From Oasisia sp. SBJ-2009 (taxonomy: Eukaryota; Annelida; Polychaeta; Sabellida; Siboglinidae): a DNA stretch of 64,000 nucleotides. Numbering within the stretch: position 1 is the first letter of the stretch; each line of letters opens with the position of its first letter. Shown in pieces: positions 34,641-46,289 of this stretch. The notes under the pieces are model-generated. The model did not search any database and was not told where the DNA came from. It worked only from the letters and a program-made list of their open reading frames with translations. The stretch covers positions 30,307,187 to 30,371,186 of the forward strand of contig OZ024858.1 in NCBI GenBank assembly GCA_964017155.1. The letters are read 5' to 3'. Position numbers and translations under genes: made by a program.

Positions 34641-35085
34641 TAGTTTTTATTTGGATCTAAAGTCAGTGTGCCGTCATTATTAATCAAGTATGGAACAGTT
34701 TGTGGGCATATTGACTTTTCACTGTGAACATGCAGACATTTAATCTCAAGAACAGTGTTGTCATCCACAATTCTGTCTGGAGAACCAGCAAGGGTATTCT
34801 CGTCTGATGAACAGCTCACACTTTATAGTTTTAACACCCCGCAATGTCTCAAACTTTTCAATGGCCACAGACTCGTACTTCCACCCATGGAGAATGACTG
34901 CAGTTCTAAGATCACGGTGTGTTGGCAGGGTGTCAGTGAGACCATCAAAATCTCACTTTTTGGATGCTTTACAAATTGTACCAAAGTTGGACGATGTGAT
35001 GTGATGCAGCCTCGTTTCTTGCCATGTCTTTGAGGTGCTCTGGCCCCTACTTGATCTCTCCACAAAATCTGCCTGTTTTGCTGAT
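34641..35085 (-). pseudogene. YqaJ-like exonuclease pseudogene, 5' part
   Basis: In order on the minus strand: ADFVERSSRGQSTSKTWQ, HHITSSNFGTICKASKK, a stop, DFDGLTDTLPTHRDLRTAV, HGWKYESVAIEKFETLRGV, KCELFIRREYP, a frameshift, then AGSPDRIVDDNTVLEIKC. The last block holds the GxSPDgiv...lEiKc metal-binding Asp, Glu and Lys of YqaJ nucleases. These enzymes belong to the phage lambda exonuclease group and are often multi-copy or element-borne in invertebrates. The reading runs into the pogo-like element at 34640. Confidence 0.75.
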
Positions 35086-35089
35086 GTGT

Positions 35090-37690
35090 GTGTCACCTTC
35101 AATTAAATATTACTAATGCAAAATATTTGTGTCTCACAGTGTATACACTCATGCCTTGTGTGTGTTTCTGTCAGGGTTTCATACAACAAGGAGTCATTTA
35201 ATTTTGGTGAATGTCAACTTGTTCATTCATACTTTTAAAGTATTATTTCATCTCTTTAATTATACCATATTGTGAAGTGGAAGATTACCAATTATTTGAT
35301 CTAATCTTGGATGGATGATTTCAGGAATTATTTAACTTGGATTTTCACTATATAGAAAGAATTGCTTTGAGCAGGATGCTGTGATTGACCCCCTACTGAC
35401 TGCCTGTAACAGTAGTGGTGGTAATGAGTTCTAGAGTGTTTGCATCCTGCTGGTGATATGAGTTGCACAGTACATAGTTTTAATCATTCATGTTTAGTCA
35501 GAAACTGTGTTTTCTAAATGATGCTTACTCTACACTATTAATTTAACATTCCATATTATGCATTTAGCACTAGAATGTGTTCTATGAAGCTAAGTGATCA
35601 GTATCAGAAACTGAAGTGTGGTCACTAATGTCTCCTTGTGGTGTTGGCTGGGTACGGTGTAGGGCACACTCCCTAGGTACTGAATGGCACTTCACAACAA
35701 CGATAAGCAACATTTACTTACAAATAACTAGAAAATGTATTTATGTCACATTATTATTTCTGAGACTATAAATCGCATGCATTGCATGTTCAGACAAGAA
35801 CTTTGGATTCGGTCTGCATCTCCGACACAGTGTCGCAGATGTACAGGTGTTGGATCATAGACCAGTGGTGTAGCATATCGGCCCTAGATTTCATGCAGTA
35901 CCTGGGCCTTCAGAGGGTGGCCTTTGAAAGTCTTTGACTTGTGAAAAGTTTGGAGTACTTACCTGAAATAAATGTTTTCTAAGCTATCAATAATTAAAAC
36001 ATTAGCTTAAATATATATGTTTTAATACCTGCATGAGAATCCCTTGATAGACAATGGGCAAACTAACCTATACGTAACATAACACTGACAGAAGCACCAT
36101 TTAGGAACATGAACATTTAAACCAGAAATGAAAATAATAAATATAATATCAGTAATTATGATCAAGGTCTGGTCATTAAGGATGCATATATCTGCATCTA
36201 TTATTATTATTATTATACAGACCATAGGGTAAAGGACGGACCAGTATGATTTAATTTTTTCCTGGGTGCACGTATGTGACTTCCATGAGAATATATCCTG
36301 TCTTGCAGAAGCAGCTAAGACCAAACACCACAGCAGCTACGTGCTTGCAGTGGGCGGTGGGCCCTGTCCCTCTCCACATTCACATTGTGCTTCCTTCCTA
36401 CACCACCCATTGATCAGTGTTGATAGAAACGTCAACCTTTTATAGTCTTTCTCATCTCGGCCCACACTGTTGCTGATATGAAGACTTGTGGCAGTTCGCA
36501 GACAACTCAAGAATCTGAACCAAATACAGAAATGAGGACCAGTCACAAATATTAGTATGAACAAAAATAAATGGAGAAGTTAGGAAACAGTCCAAATACA
36601 ATTATTAATCAGTCAAACATCTACAATATACCATAGTACAATGGATGGGAACTATAATTCACTGACTACAATGTCATTATTGAAGCATAAGTATGTAATT
36701 GTTGGTTGTAAATCAAGGATCCTATAGCTACACTAAGATATGCGACACCTGCCAAATGTGCTGTAAATAATGTGACATTACGTAATGTGGCACCATCAAA
36801 GTGCACAAACATTTGGACACAAAACCAAAGGCTCAAATGACAAGCTGCACCACATATCCCCCTTCTCCCCCAACTCCACCTCACTCACCTTGTAGATAAA
36901 CTGTTTTTTAAGCTGGTCTATTATTTGATTTGAGTTTAATGACCCAGTACATTCCTGGGCCTATAGTATACATGATCCTTATTATTAAAAGTAAGGATCG
37001 TAAGGTAAGATGTGATTATCTTTCAATTTACTGCTCAAAATGCTTGTTCAGTAACTCTCGTACATTTAATTTTTTACCATTTTTATCCCTTCCTCGTATA
37101 GGTAATGGAATGTTATTTTTTTAATATGAAAAAAGTATTTAAAAACCCCTCCCCCGCATCTGTTAGGTAATGTTAATGTTGTCTAGGAATTCTATCAACT
37201 AGCGTGGTTGTTTTATTACAATGTATCAGACATACCTGTAGATGTACTGAATCAATTGGAATGAGAAATGTGTGATACACTCACAATGATAGCAACAAAA
37301 TACATTACATGCATAAATGTATGGGAAAACATAAAAACGTGCTTTCACTTGTTGACTAGACCACAAACCATGAACACGTTGGCGTAGTTTGCAACTGTGT
37401 CCGTTCTTGTCTTGCCAGTATCTGTGTCATGTGCAGCATCATAGGTGACACCTTTCTTTATTCGACATTTCGTCAATGGCTGAAGTCACAAGATGGAAAG
37501 TTGGTGGGCTTTAGCCCCAAAATGGCCTTGCTCAGTCCTGGATACACTTGCAAATCCTGCATGCTGGATTTCAGAGTGGACACAGAAGGTAAAACAAATA
37601 TGCTACACAGCATCTTGTATGTTTTGGTCTTGAGTGTAGCAGAGACAATGCTAGGGACTTGTCTTTTGCTCCAAACCTGCGACCACGTGA
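35090..37690. other. non-coding stretch, nothing recognised
   Basis: No frame here resembles a known family; 37429-37710 (+, 93 residues) is open but has no splice context or motif I recognise. Confidence 0.4.
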
Positions 37691-37692
37691 TT

Positions 37693-38146
37693 TCACAAAT
37701 GCCAGTTTAATCTGTGTCGTGAAAAGGTCAGTGCAGCCAGACAGGAGCTCTGAAATTTGTTCCTCAACTCCATCAGCTGTCTGCTGCGGGCTGCTGAAGA
37801 AAACCCGTTGGTAGCATCTTTGCCGATTATGGCTAGCACTTTAAGGTCAAGGTCGGTGGCCTCCCAGCCTGTCATCTGACGTGTCACCTTTCTTTTGGCA
37901 TTTTGTGTTTTTGTGGCACTGGACCAGTCCGTCCGTTTTCTCGTTACTTCCTCGCCGGTGCGTGTCACTGTGTCATTTTCGGTGTTAACCTTTTCAGCGA
38001 TTTTGTCCCAAATGAACGTCTTGCTGCTAGCAGTTATTGTGTTGCCAAATTTCCCAAACAAGTTACCTTTATTTATGGAAACAGCGTCAACTAACATATG
38101 CAAATCTTCACGTGTGAAGTTAGGTCGGCATTGTTTTTTGCTGTTT
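37693..38146 (-). CDS. SANT/Myb-like DNA-binding protein (NAIF1-like), no start codon seen
   Basis: The frame opens after a stop near 38150 without an early ATG (first Met at 38103) and reads KKQCRPNFTREDLHMLVDAV, GNLFGKFGNTITASSKTF, IWDKIAEKVN, then TRKRTDWSSATK and LKVLAIIGKDATNGF. This matches the Myb/SANT-like domain of NAIF1 and Harbinger-associated proteins (NFTxEExxxLLxxVxxxKxxLFGKF...IWxxIxxxVN...VKxKWxDLKxxxK...AIIG). The product would bind DNA in the nucleus. Pieces of the Harbinger nuclease were not found nearby, so domestication or an orphan fragment are both possible. Confidence 0.6.
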
Positions 38147-38150
38147 CGCT

Positions 38151-38892
38151 ATGTCCTGGGGCTATATCCGACATGTAGGCCTGACTTGCAAAAGTAGGTC
38201 AGTGAATACATGCATGGTAATATTCATGTTGTCGTCTGTGTGGCGATGATGCGGGTAGAAGCGCAGTTATAAATAGCGTGCGCATGCTCGTATATCGTAT
38301 CTTCAACTCGTAACTATTTATGATACAAGAGCTTTACTATCTTTTCCAGGTTTCAATTTATCATATAGTAACTTGATTGTAACTTTCTCGTAAGTGCATT
38401 GTAAGTTTACACTTACAATGCCATTTCAAGATATCCACCCCAGTTCCAATGATTTAGTAGATTGTTTGGAGGTGTGCAATGTGCATGATCTCTTCGAAGG
38501 AAACCGGCTAACGTCACTGACCAAGGAAGATGTTCTTTGTTCTACATGTCGTTTAAGTTTTGTGGATATGCATCTTTCACATATATATAGGGCAAAACGC
38601 CCATGTCCGCCACTCCCCATGTGCCAGGGTGCCAATAAATCGTTCCACAGAAAACTGCTGTCATCTTCCACTTCAATGCACTGTGTCATCTTCCAGAGAC
38701 ATCCCTAAATGAATAAAACAAACCACATACCTAAATGAATAAAAACAAAATGATCCATGATAGCTCATTGGACGTGTTGGCTCGACAACTGGAGCGTTTT
38801 TTCTTTTCTTTTTCTTACTAGTTTTTATTAATGCCCATCACTCATAGTCATGATATTTGCAAGGTTTCGTTATAACCCGGCCCTGCCGAGAG
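38151..38892. other. unrecognised stretch with one open frame
   Basis: The plus frame 38394-38708 (104 residues, two CxxC-like pairs) has no recognised domain. A short inverted repeat (gcattgtaagt/acttacaatgc) lies at its start. Confidence 0.35.
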
Positions 38893-40206
38893 TAGGGATG
38901 GGACGATTAATCGCAGTTCACGGTATTCGCGGTTTTAAGGCTCACGGTTCGGTGCACCGTCGTCAGTTTGCGTACCGCGTTTTTTTTCGATTTTGATAAA
39001 TGGCACATCGTCATCGCCTAATCGGTGTTTCCGTACATGGCGAACATGGCCACCACTGAGAAACTTGTGTACGATTAAAGTTAGAAACTTAGGCTAAGTA
39101 TTAGGTTAGTTTAGGATAAAACCGGAATCCAGATTTAGCGACACCGCGATAAAATATCGACGTAACACCATGGTAATCTACGCCTACGGCGTCGTAACAG
39201 TCGCCGGCGATGTCGACTTTAGTTCAGCAAAATTTTGTTTTATAAATATTATTCGTCACAGCAATTTAAATGATTTAATTTTATGACCTAGCGTATTTAT
39301 ATGTAATATGAGCTATTAGAGAGGAAGTTTCGTGGCTGTAGGAGGTCGTTTTCATGATTAGATCAGAAAGTAAAAGATCGTTTTGCGGCACTGGAAAGAA
39401 AAACAAAATGGCGACCGCTGTGTGATTACCCAGATGCCGTGAGGTCGCAGCACTTTTTAGCCCCTCAGACCGAATTTGAAATAAATTAACTGAGAATAGT
39501 ATTTATATCAAATATTATTAAAAAAACAATTTAAAATGAGGATACTCTTTATCAGATATTTAAAAAAAAACCGATTCAAAAGTAAACTTATACTGAAACG
39601 TCTCACACATAAAATAAACAGAATAAATTTGTTTTAAATAATTTTTATGTTGTCTCATTTATTATTTTCTCCTTATTATTTTGTGTATTTTACTACTTAG
39701 TGGTTGTAAGTGCCCCCTAGTGTTGATGTTAGTCGTTGTAAGCGCCCCCCAGTGTTGAATGTTGCAAACCCCTCACGAGAGACCACCCCTCTTTTAAGAC
39801 CGCCCCATCCAGTTCACTCAGCTGTATAAATGAGTACATGGCAATAGACAGTGGTGGATATGTGTACGCGCAGCCTTTCGCACATTAATTGTAGCATGTG
39901 GCTGGATGCTTCCCAGAGAAGTTGAGATGGTATTTGATTGAACAGGTCTGCCGGGGAAGTAATGTGTAAAAGCGCTTTGAGCAGTCCTATGGACTGGATA
40001 CTGCGCTATATAAAAACTTACCTTTTTTTTACCCTGATCTGGGGGGGGGGCGGTCTAAAATGAGGGGTTCCACTGTACTGCACTTAAACAATTTCATTAA
40101 AAATGTTGTGTGATAGGTGGCGTGGTTGTGAAAAGTATCGTGAATATATCGAACCGTGGGTCGAAAATCGAACCGAAAATTAAAAATATGTATCGTCCCA
40201 TCCCTA
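38893..40206 (-). mobile_element. hAT-type non-autonomous element, copy 2, TSD GCCGAGAG
   Basis: Begins TAGGGATGGGACGATTA and ends TCGTCCCATCCCTA, with a perfect 8-bp duplication GCCGAGAG at 38885-38892 and 40207-40214. It is inverted relative to copy 1 and longer because it holds a SINE body (39806-40030) and a neighbouring stretch whose ends (aaccccTCA... and ...TGAggggtt) look like a further small insertion. Confidence 0.9.
39806..40030 (+). repeat. SINE body, 5'-truncated, same family as 61189-61512
   Basis: Collinear with the full SINE from ccagttcactcagctgt through gacagtggtggatatgtgta to ggatactgcgctatataa and an aacttaccttttt tail. The tRNA-like head is absent. Confidence 0.85.
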
Positions 40207-40739
40207 GCCGAGAGTGTATAGACTGCGATGTAGCAGTGAGTGATGTTGGAGTGGTGTCCTCCACTGGTCTGCTCTGAGTGCCATGCTTGTCACTACTTCT
40301 GCCTCCCTCTCTGCAGCTATTATCAGGGTCAGGTCAGTATCCTCCTTTTCCACATATGGTAGGGTCTCATTGGAATCTAGTATTTTCTGATGTTCCCGCC
40401 TGACCCAGAAAGGTATGAATCTGTCGCTGCAGGGATGAAGGCGGTTGTGATCCATCACCTTTGACCTATTTCTTCTTCGCCCCGTATGTTGTATAATACA
40501 GGGGAATAAAACTGACAGACAACGAATGGACCAGTACACTGGTTTCAATTTCCTGTTCTCGCCTACCTTTGCTATCCCTCCTAATAGATAAATGAGATGT
40601 GCTACTTGATACCTATTTTTGACTAATTTCGTGTCTTGGGAATTTTTTGATAATGTAGATTTCCCTTCAGTTTTTACCTATTAAGTCTGTGTACAAAATG
40701 AAGAGTTTCATGTAATTTCTTTATGTGTTTAGTTGGTTC

Positions 40740-41640
40740 TCGTGCATCTTCATTTATCAGAGACATTCCCGTGATTGATTTGGAAGGTAAAGTTACTTCT
40801 CGTCCTAACATCATCGTATTAGGTGTGAATCCAGTAAACAATGCGATTCACTATCGATATGGTGTTGTTCGGCATTTTGCCATTTCAAGATCACACAGGG
40901 ATTGCAAAAGTGATCCATCAAAATGGCTCCCCTGGTCTGTGAAAATTTGATGGGCACAGCCCATACTACAAATACATTCTGTGACTGTAGCATTAGCGAC
41001 AGGCTCTGCCATCTGATTTGGTAATGCTTTTAATTCAATCCACTTCGTGAATTGATCTGCCATCACAAGAACATATTTGTTTCCAGATTCACTTGTGGGA
41101 ATAGGGCCTAGGATGTCTAAATGCATGCGTTCCATTGGAATCCCAGCATGATAATTCTGCATGGCTGCTTTGGGTTTGACTCATGGTTTCTTGTTACATA
41201 TTGCACATGTATGAATATACAACTTAATATCCTTCTTCATTCCGTGCCAACAAAACGAACGACGTACGTGTATATCTGTTTCTTTCTGTCCCGGATGACT
41301 TGCATATTTGATGTCATGTGAAAATCTGAGTACTTCTTCTCTCATTGACCGTGGAAACCCTAACTTTAGGCGCCGGCAGGAGCCTCTATCAGCAATCCAC
41401 TAAAAGTACAGGACTCCTCTGTTTCCCCACAAATGTTTGGTTACAATTCCTTGGTTATACAACTGAGTTGATGAGGGTTCCTCCAACTTCTCTAACCAGC
41501 TGAATACCTGCCGGATGTCAATATCATTTAATTGTTCTTCGCGCAGTTGTTTGGGTGATTTCATTTCTACCCAGCTAGACCCTTTCTCCTCTCTCGGGGA
41601 TGCAACGACACATCATATTACTAATGGTGTTACGTCACCA
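40740..41640 (-). pseudogene. Ty3/Gypsy integrase-region remnant
   Basis: Minus-strand order: linker DIDIRQVFSWLEKL, PRSMREEVLRFSHD, the HHCC zinc site (HDIKYASHPGQKET, HVRRSFCWHGMKKD, CAICNKK), then the core PMERMHLDILGPIPTSESGN, VLVMADQFTKWIELKALP and IFTDQGSHFDG. A deletion after TTPYR removes the Glu region, and TGFTPNTMMLGREVTLP follows. Multiple stops. It could be the other half of the element represented at 47319-48120. Confidence 0.85.
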
Positions 41641-41779
41641 ATGTGTGATTTAAATATGTCCCCACTATCTAGAGCGTAAGTAAAGTTTTTGTTGTGATAT
41701 CGTCGATATGGAGTTGCCATGTAAGATCTTGTGAATTCTTAAATCGTCAAGTTTCGGGAGAAGACTGCATGAATGAAGT

Positions 41780-42310
41780 TTAAACCCTTTGAATGTAAAC
41801 CTTCGAAGTGAAGGGGTCTTTCTCTCGTTGACTGGTCAGCGGTGTCTTCTGCGATTTGGGACAGAAAATCGTCACCTTGCATGATGATAGACGGGCGATC
41901 GCTGTCATCAGCAAACGGCAGGGTGTGAAGTGTACACTGATTGCACAGAAATGTAAATTCGCCACAGCTGCTGCAGACTTCACCGTACTCATCATTTGAA
42001 TAAATGCCAGGACATTTGTTGTGTGTTCACTGGTCACAGGAGTCGCACGAAATAGCTCTACTGCGACCAGTGACACCCTTTCCACAACGACTACACGGAT
42101 GTTTTGGTGTGTAGACTCTCTCTTGCTCCGTAGGACCTGAGTTAGGGCTCACGTTGCCACTTTTCGTAATCAGCAACAAAACTGATGTTAAAGGTGAAAT
42201 ATTGTAATAAGAGTTCTCTTTGTTCCGGGAACGTCTGCAGCATTTATAAATAGCACGTTTTGCTTTATTGTTGAGGCTGTCGAATTTGTGAATCCCTGAT
42301 AGCACAATGT
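41780..42310 (-). pseudogene. LINE ORF N-terminus with 2A-like relic and zinc finger
   Basis: Reads SVLLLITKSGNVSPNSGPTE, then CSRCGKGVTGRSRAISCDSC, a stop, THNKCPGIYSN, VCSSCGEFTFLCNQC, and RPLHFEGLHSKGLNFIHA, where the APE endonuclease should start and the copy breaks off. Cys/His spacing is PHD-like. The GNVSPNSGP string is a degenerate form of the 2A-like GDVxxNPGP of related LINEs; the intact form is at 57057. Confidence 0.7.
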
Positions 42311-42940
42311 CACTGCTTGCTTCAAGAGAGAGTGTAGTGTGTATGTATGGCGTGGTACGTTTGACTTCATAGCCTGGTAGAGTGGTCTTATGTATTTACA
42401 CAATAATACTTTCTGGTATGCATTGTGCATCGTTAAACAATGCAGAAGAACCATGAATAGACACAGCGCTGCATTTCCAGACGTCATGATTAGTTCAGCC
42501 TGTTATCGGTTGACAGAGCGCAAGATTGTGTCAAAAACCAGGACAACCAGGGTAATGAAGACACAATGACCATTGCATGGTAATATTCAGTCAGCCATGA
42601 CAGGCAGTTAAGGACTTGATTGTTGATGTCTCGCATGACTGAATCGGTCAGGGCTTGTAGATGTAACACAGGTGCACACAGAGATATCAAATAGGTAAAC
42701 TCTCAAAATGACCCGTTCACTTACTAAAATCAAGGAGCCCGGTAGAATCTAAAACGATTGATTAGCATGTTCTATGTATAAAACCTACCGGACCATGTGT
42801 CAGGCCTATACTTTGTATGATTGGTGTACTTGTCATAATTATTTAGATGAAAAGCTATGGTGTAGATTGTTGTTAATGACGCTGTCAGTTTCGTCGAGTT
42901 CGCGCGCTTTTTTACAGGCAGATTTCGGTATTCCACAGGA
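42311..42940. other. non-coding stretch, nothing recognised
   Basis: Short frames only. Confidence 0.4.
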
Positions 42941-42946
42941 CGTGGG

Positions 42947-43016
42947 TCATAACTGGACAGATGCGAAAGAGAAATGTCTCTCCTCAATTTCACGTCTTCT
43001 TGGCCTGGTGGAAGGT
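42947..43016 (-). CDS. possible terminal coding exon of the 43166-43359 gene
   Basis: Acceptor acagctacag precedes an exon whose phase matches the 2-nt overhang of the exon upstream and reads a basic tail (STRPRRREIEERHFSFA) to a TGA at 42947-42949. The model is short and rests on splice sites and phase only. Confidence 0.35.
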
Positions 43017-43165
43017 CTGTAGCTGTTGTGTGCATGTCTGAGCAGTCTTGGTGCTACTTCTGACCTTAGTGAGGGCAAACAGCACTACCAAGGCATGCTT
43101 GCAGTGTACACCTGGGTCCATGCCTACAGCACATTCACACCATGGCGTTCAAACTTCACACATAC

Positions 43166-43359
43166 CTGGGTACTTTGTTGACACATCGCTTGTACATCTC
43201 GGCACTCACACGTCCTTGCACAAACGTTTCTCCGTCTTTGTGTGAGTGGCGTATGGATTTCAGGAAGGTGCCGTTGTAGAGATCCTCTGGTTTTGTTCCC
43301 AACTTCTGATCAAACAGCTTCAGGTAGTCGGACATGGTGGACTCATTCACATCAGGCAG
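43166..43359 (-). CDS. internal exon of an unrecognised host gene
   Basis: A 194-nt open exon with a good acceptor (catttttgtgcag) and donor (gtatgtgtg). It reads LPDVNESTMSDYLKLFDQKL, GTKPEDLYNGTFLKSIRHSH, GETFVQGRVSAEMYKRCVNK. The sequence is balanced, non-repetitive and free of stops, unlike the transposon debris around it, so a real host gene on the minus strand is likely. I do not recognise the family. Further 5' exons would lie at higher coordinates and were not found. Confidence 0.55.
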
Positions 43360-43379
43360 CTGCACAAAAATGCTATAAA

Positions 43380-43893
43380 GTCACTACACAGTACAAGAAT
43401 TGTAACAATGTCACATAATCAGGGCTGGAGTCAATTTCAGTCTTTCAATTCCAATTCCTTGCCATTCCTTTTATTCAATTCCACTCCAGTTTCAATAAAA
43501 CATTCAATTCCAATTCATTCTTTCAATAACATCCATTGTTTCAATTAAATTGTCTAGTTATACTTGGTTTAAATAAATGTTTTATTAAAATACTCAAACT
43601 TCTTGTTGCGTAGTTATATTTTGTTTACAGTAAATTACTTGGGAATCAGTGTTGATGTCTCTGTAGGTTTTTATGTCAGGTAATGTCATGTTGAATTCAT
43701 CAGGTTGCTGCGCATCACTGTCACCAAAGTTAACATTTAAACTTCAAGTGTGCAAAAGAATAAAGACCTCTAGAAAGTTTAAATTGATCAGATTTCATCA
43801 ACTCTTTGACAGTAGAGTTAGACATACATGTTACTGACAGACATTTCACCGGGAGAATAACTATTAAAGGGAAAAAAGGCTACGGCTTCGTGT
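43380..43893. other. non-coding stretch, nothing recognised
   Basis: Contains an imperfect tandem of ttcaattccaattcc-type units near 43435-43530; no gene. Confidence 0.45.
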
Positions 43894-44667
43894 CATACAC
43901 CTAATAGAGTTTATACAAAGTAACAATTTCCACATATACTCAATTTTTTAACGTCAGCGGTTTACTCAGAATGTGACTTTAAAGTCTAAAATTCTAACGA
44001 AATCCACGATGGTCTAGACGCCGCCATAGGTGAAGGGTTAATTTGGCTTGGCCATTCAGCGCGCGGCATTCTATATCTCGGTCAGCTTCCAGCGACGTCG
44101 TTAAGGGTCAACAACTTCGAGTCTTCGACAGTTCGTTCAGTTGGCGTGACATCTAGCAGCTGCTTATAGACGTATATCTAAATCTGTGGTTAAATCTATG
44201 GTAAACTTTAGTAATTATGCCTTCGTGTTCGGCATACGGTTGCAATAATAGTTGAAACAACCGGTAGTATTGAAGCAATGGATTCACGTTGGTGATTTGC
44301 GGGCGTACTGTTTGGCACTTTGCTCGGTCCATTTTGAGGAGAAATGCTTTGATGTAGACATGTATCATCAGTTGATGGGATGATTTCAACGATAACAATA
44401 ATAGACAAATTTATATTTACCGTCATCAGCATGTTACGCGCGTAGCCGATTTGCAGCCATTTCATGACAACAGCCAAACCCTATGCAGGGAATCTACGTG
44501 GAGAGCGCCTCGATCACCGTCGTGACGTCATTCTTCGTCTAAGATGGGGTAGCGCATAGAATTTGGATGGCTGGGTGTTAAAAAATATTTTTCTGGTAAA
44601 CCGCTGGCGTTAAAAAATTGAGTATATGTGGAAATTGTTACTTTATATTAACTCTATTAGGTGTATG
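43894..44667 (+). mobile_element. 774-bp P-like element with 76-bp inverted repeats and THAP relic
   Basis: Both ends begin CATACACCTAATAGAGTT and remain inverted complements for about 76 bp with few mismatches. Inside lies a THAP-like remnant. P-superfamily transposases start with a THAP domain, so an internally deleted P-like element is the simplest reading. Flanking 8-mers (cttcgtgt, ccacgtaa) do not give a clean duplication. Confidence 0.65.
44216..44352 (+). pseudogene. THAP zinc-finger remnant
   Basis: ATG opens MPSCSAYGCNNS and, after a stop and a frame change, continues LCSVHFEEKCFDVDMY. The C-x(4)-C start and the CSxHF block are the two ends of the C2CH THAP DNA-binding domain; the spacing is close to the usual. 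Dead through stops. Confidence 0.6.
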
Positions 44668-44884
44668 CCACGTAAAAGTTAACTTTGTTTGTCCTTTAAA
44701 ACGTGCATATAATTATGAAGACACCTGTCGTTCGACTAATCGGTCAGCATGTAAAGATGACTCTTCCCTATCTATCTTCCACATGCTCTCACATATCTAT
44801 TTTTGAAATTGGATTAGCTAGCGTAACAAGCAACTTAAAAAGCCATACAAAAAATTTCATCAACACATAGATTAACTCTATACT

Positions 44885-44943
44885 GCGCAGACCGTCCAAA
44901 ACCGCCCAACCCCTCGTACGCGCAGACCGTCCAAAACCGCCCA
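44885..44943. repeat. 24-bp direct repeat, two copies
   Basis: GCGCAGACCGTCCAAAACCG plus CCCA occurs at 44885-44908 and 44920-44943. Confidence 0.9.
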
Positions 44944-45113
44944 GTAAAATCACAGTTCGTGGGCCTTTCGTTTACCGCGATCAGATCCCTCTTTTACTTT
45001 AACCAGCCAGCTGAAACTGCTGACCTAAACTCTATGTAGGTCACGGAAACATGTGCTGTCGCCATCTTGTGAAAAATTGTTTTCGTTTGCGAATTAAGTG
45101 AGTTTATTTGGAA

Positions 45114-46017
45114 GGATGTTGAAGTGCGTTCGTCTAGTTGACCTCCGACATCGTGCGACATTTGGCGGATATTACCGAGATCAATTCTCGACGATTTCGA
45201 GTCGGATTTCGATGTTTGCAACGTGAATAATGGAGATCATGGAGACCCTGTTATCGTCCATCTACGTTGTCTGTGCGACTTTTCGTTGTTGAGATACGAA
45301 GAAGATGACCCGTCGGCGGCATGTTCGTTTCGCCGATTTGCAGCCATTTTGTTGGTCGGATCACCGTCCGTACTTCGTTTGGTTTATTTAATTTATAGTA
45401 TTTGATTAATATGCACTATGCTCACATTGCTTCTGATAAGGGAGCATCTACTTGTGATAGGAGTGTGCTATCTTTCGTTATTCGAGTGTTGATTTTACAT
45501 ACGAAAAGAACATTGCATTCGGCAACATGATCGATAAACGATAGCCATTTTGTTAATTATGGCATGATTTTTGTCTTCTGACGCGTTGGCGTTGTTTACA
45601 AAAGCAATTATAATTTGAAAACTAACCGTCAAAAATTGATAAATGTTTTACTATGATAAAACTAACATACATGGCTACATTAGTTCCACAGGATCACTGT
45701 TATGTGTTGTAATATTTGTTCAATATTTAGCATGATGAAGTTGCTTATTTATTTGTTCATTATAATTGTTGAAGTTTGCTTCAAGATCTGAAATGTAATT
45801 GATTGCAACACATTAATTTTAATAATACATTTTATTCACACCATCATTCCATGTACAGTGCAATTAATTTCATATATTTTCGTGCATCGGTTGTCGAGTT
45901 ATTCCAATTTTAATGCAAGCAACATGCAGGATAATTCACAGATAGTTGCCATCTTAAAATTGTCTGCCCACAGCAGGGTGTAAAATAAGAAGGCGGTCTA
46001 CCCAGTAAAGAGTTAAT
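45114..46017. repeat. dispersed repeat, copy 2 (904 bp)
   Basis: Direct-orientation partner of 31167-31991. It includes an extra segment after gaagatgac (near 45310-45400). Ends in gtaaagagttaat directly before a candidate solo LTR. Confidence 0.8.
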
Positions 46018-46030
46018 CCCGCACTCCCTG

Positions 46031-46284
46031 TGTAAGCAAGTCGAATGACGGTTCTTTGTGTATTCAATGCGTTTATTTAGGACGAATGCAGCTCCCAGAG
46101 GGTGGCATGCTCCTCCAATAATTCGCCCTTGCACCACTTGGCGTTTATATGTAATCGAACAACCAATGTTGTATGTTAAGGTGGGAATATTTACAAGTCT
46201 AGAATCTCGAGTTACATAGTTGCAGTAATGCACAGTATACAACGTAATAATAGTTACACACACGATTGTCTTGCGTTCGTTACA
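46031..46284 (-). repeat. candidate solo LTR
   Basis: On the minus strand it runs TGTAACGAACG...GCTTACA and contains TATAAACGCC and, further on, CCTAAATAAACGCA, like a promoter and polyadenylation signal in LTR order. No target duplication or internal region was seen. Confidence 0.35.
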
Positions 46285-46289
46285 TGAGC

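Noticed and set aside
40204..40548. 114-residue minus-strand ORF right of hAT copy 2
   Set aside because: No domain, splice site or family resemblance; it begins in the target duplication.
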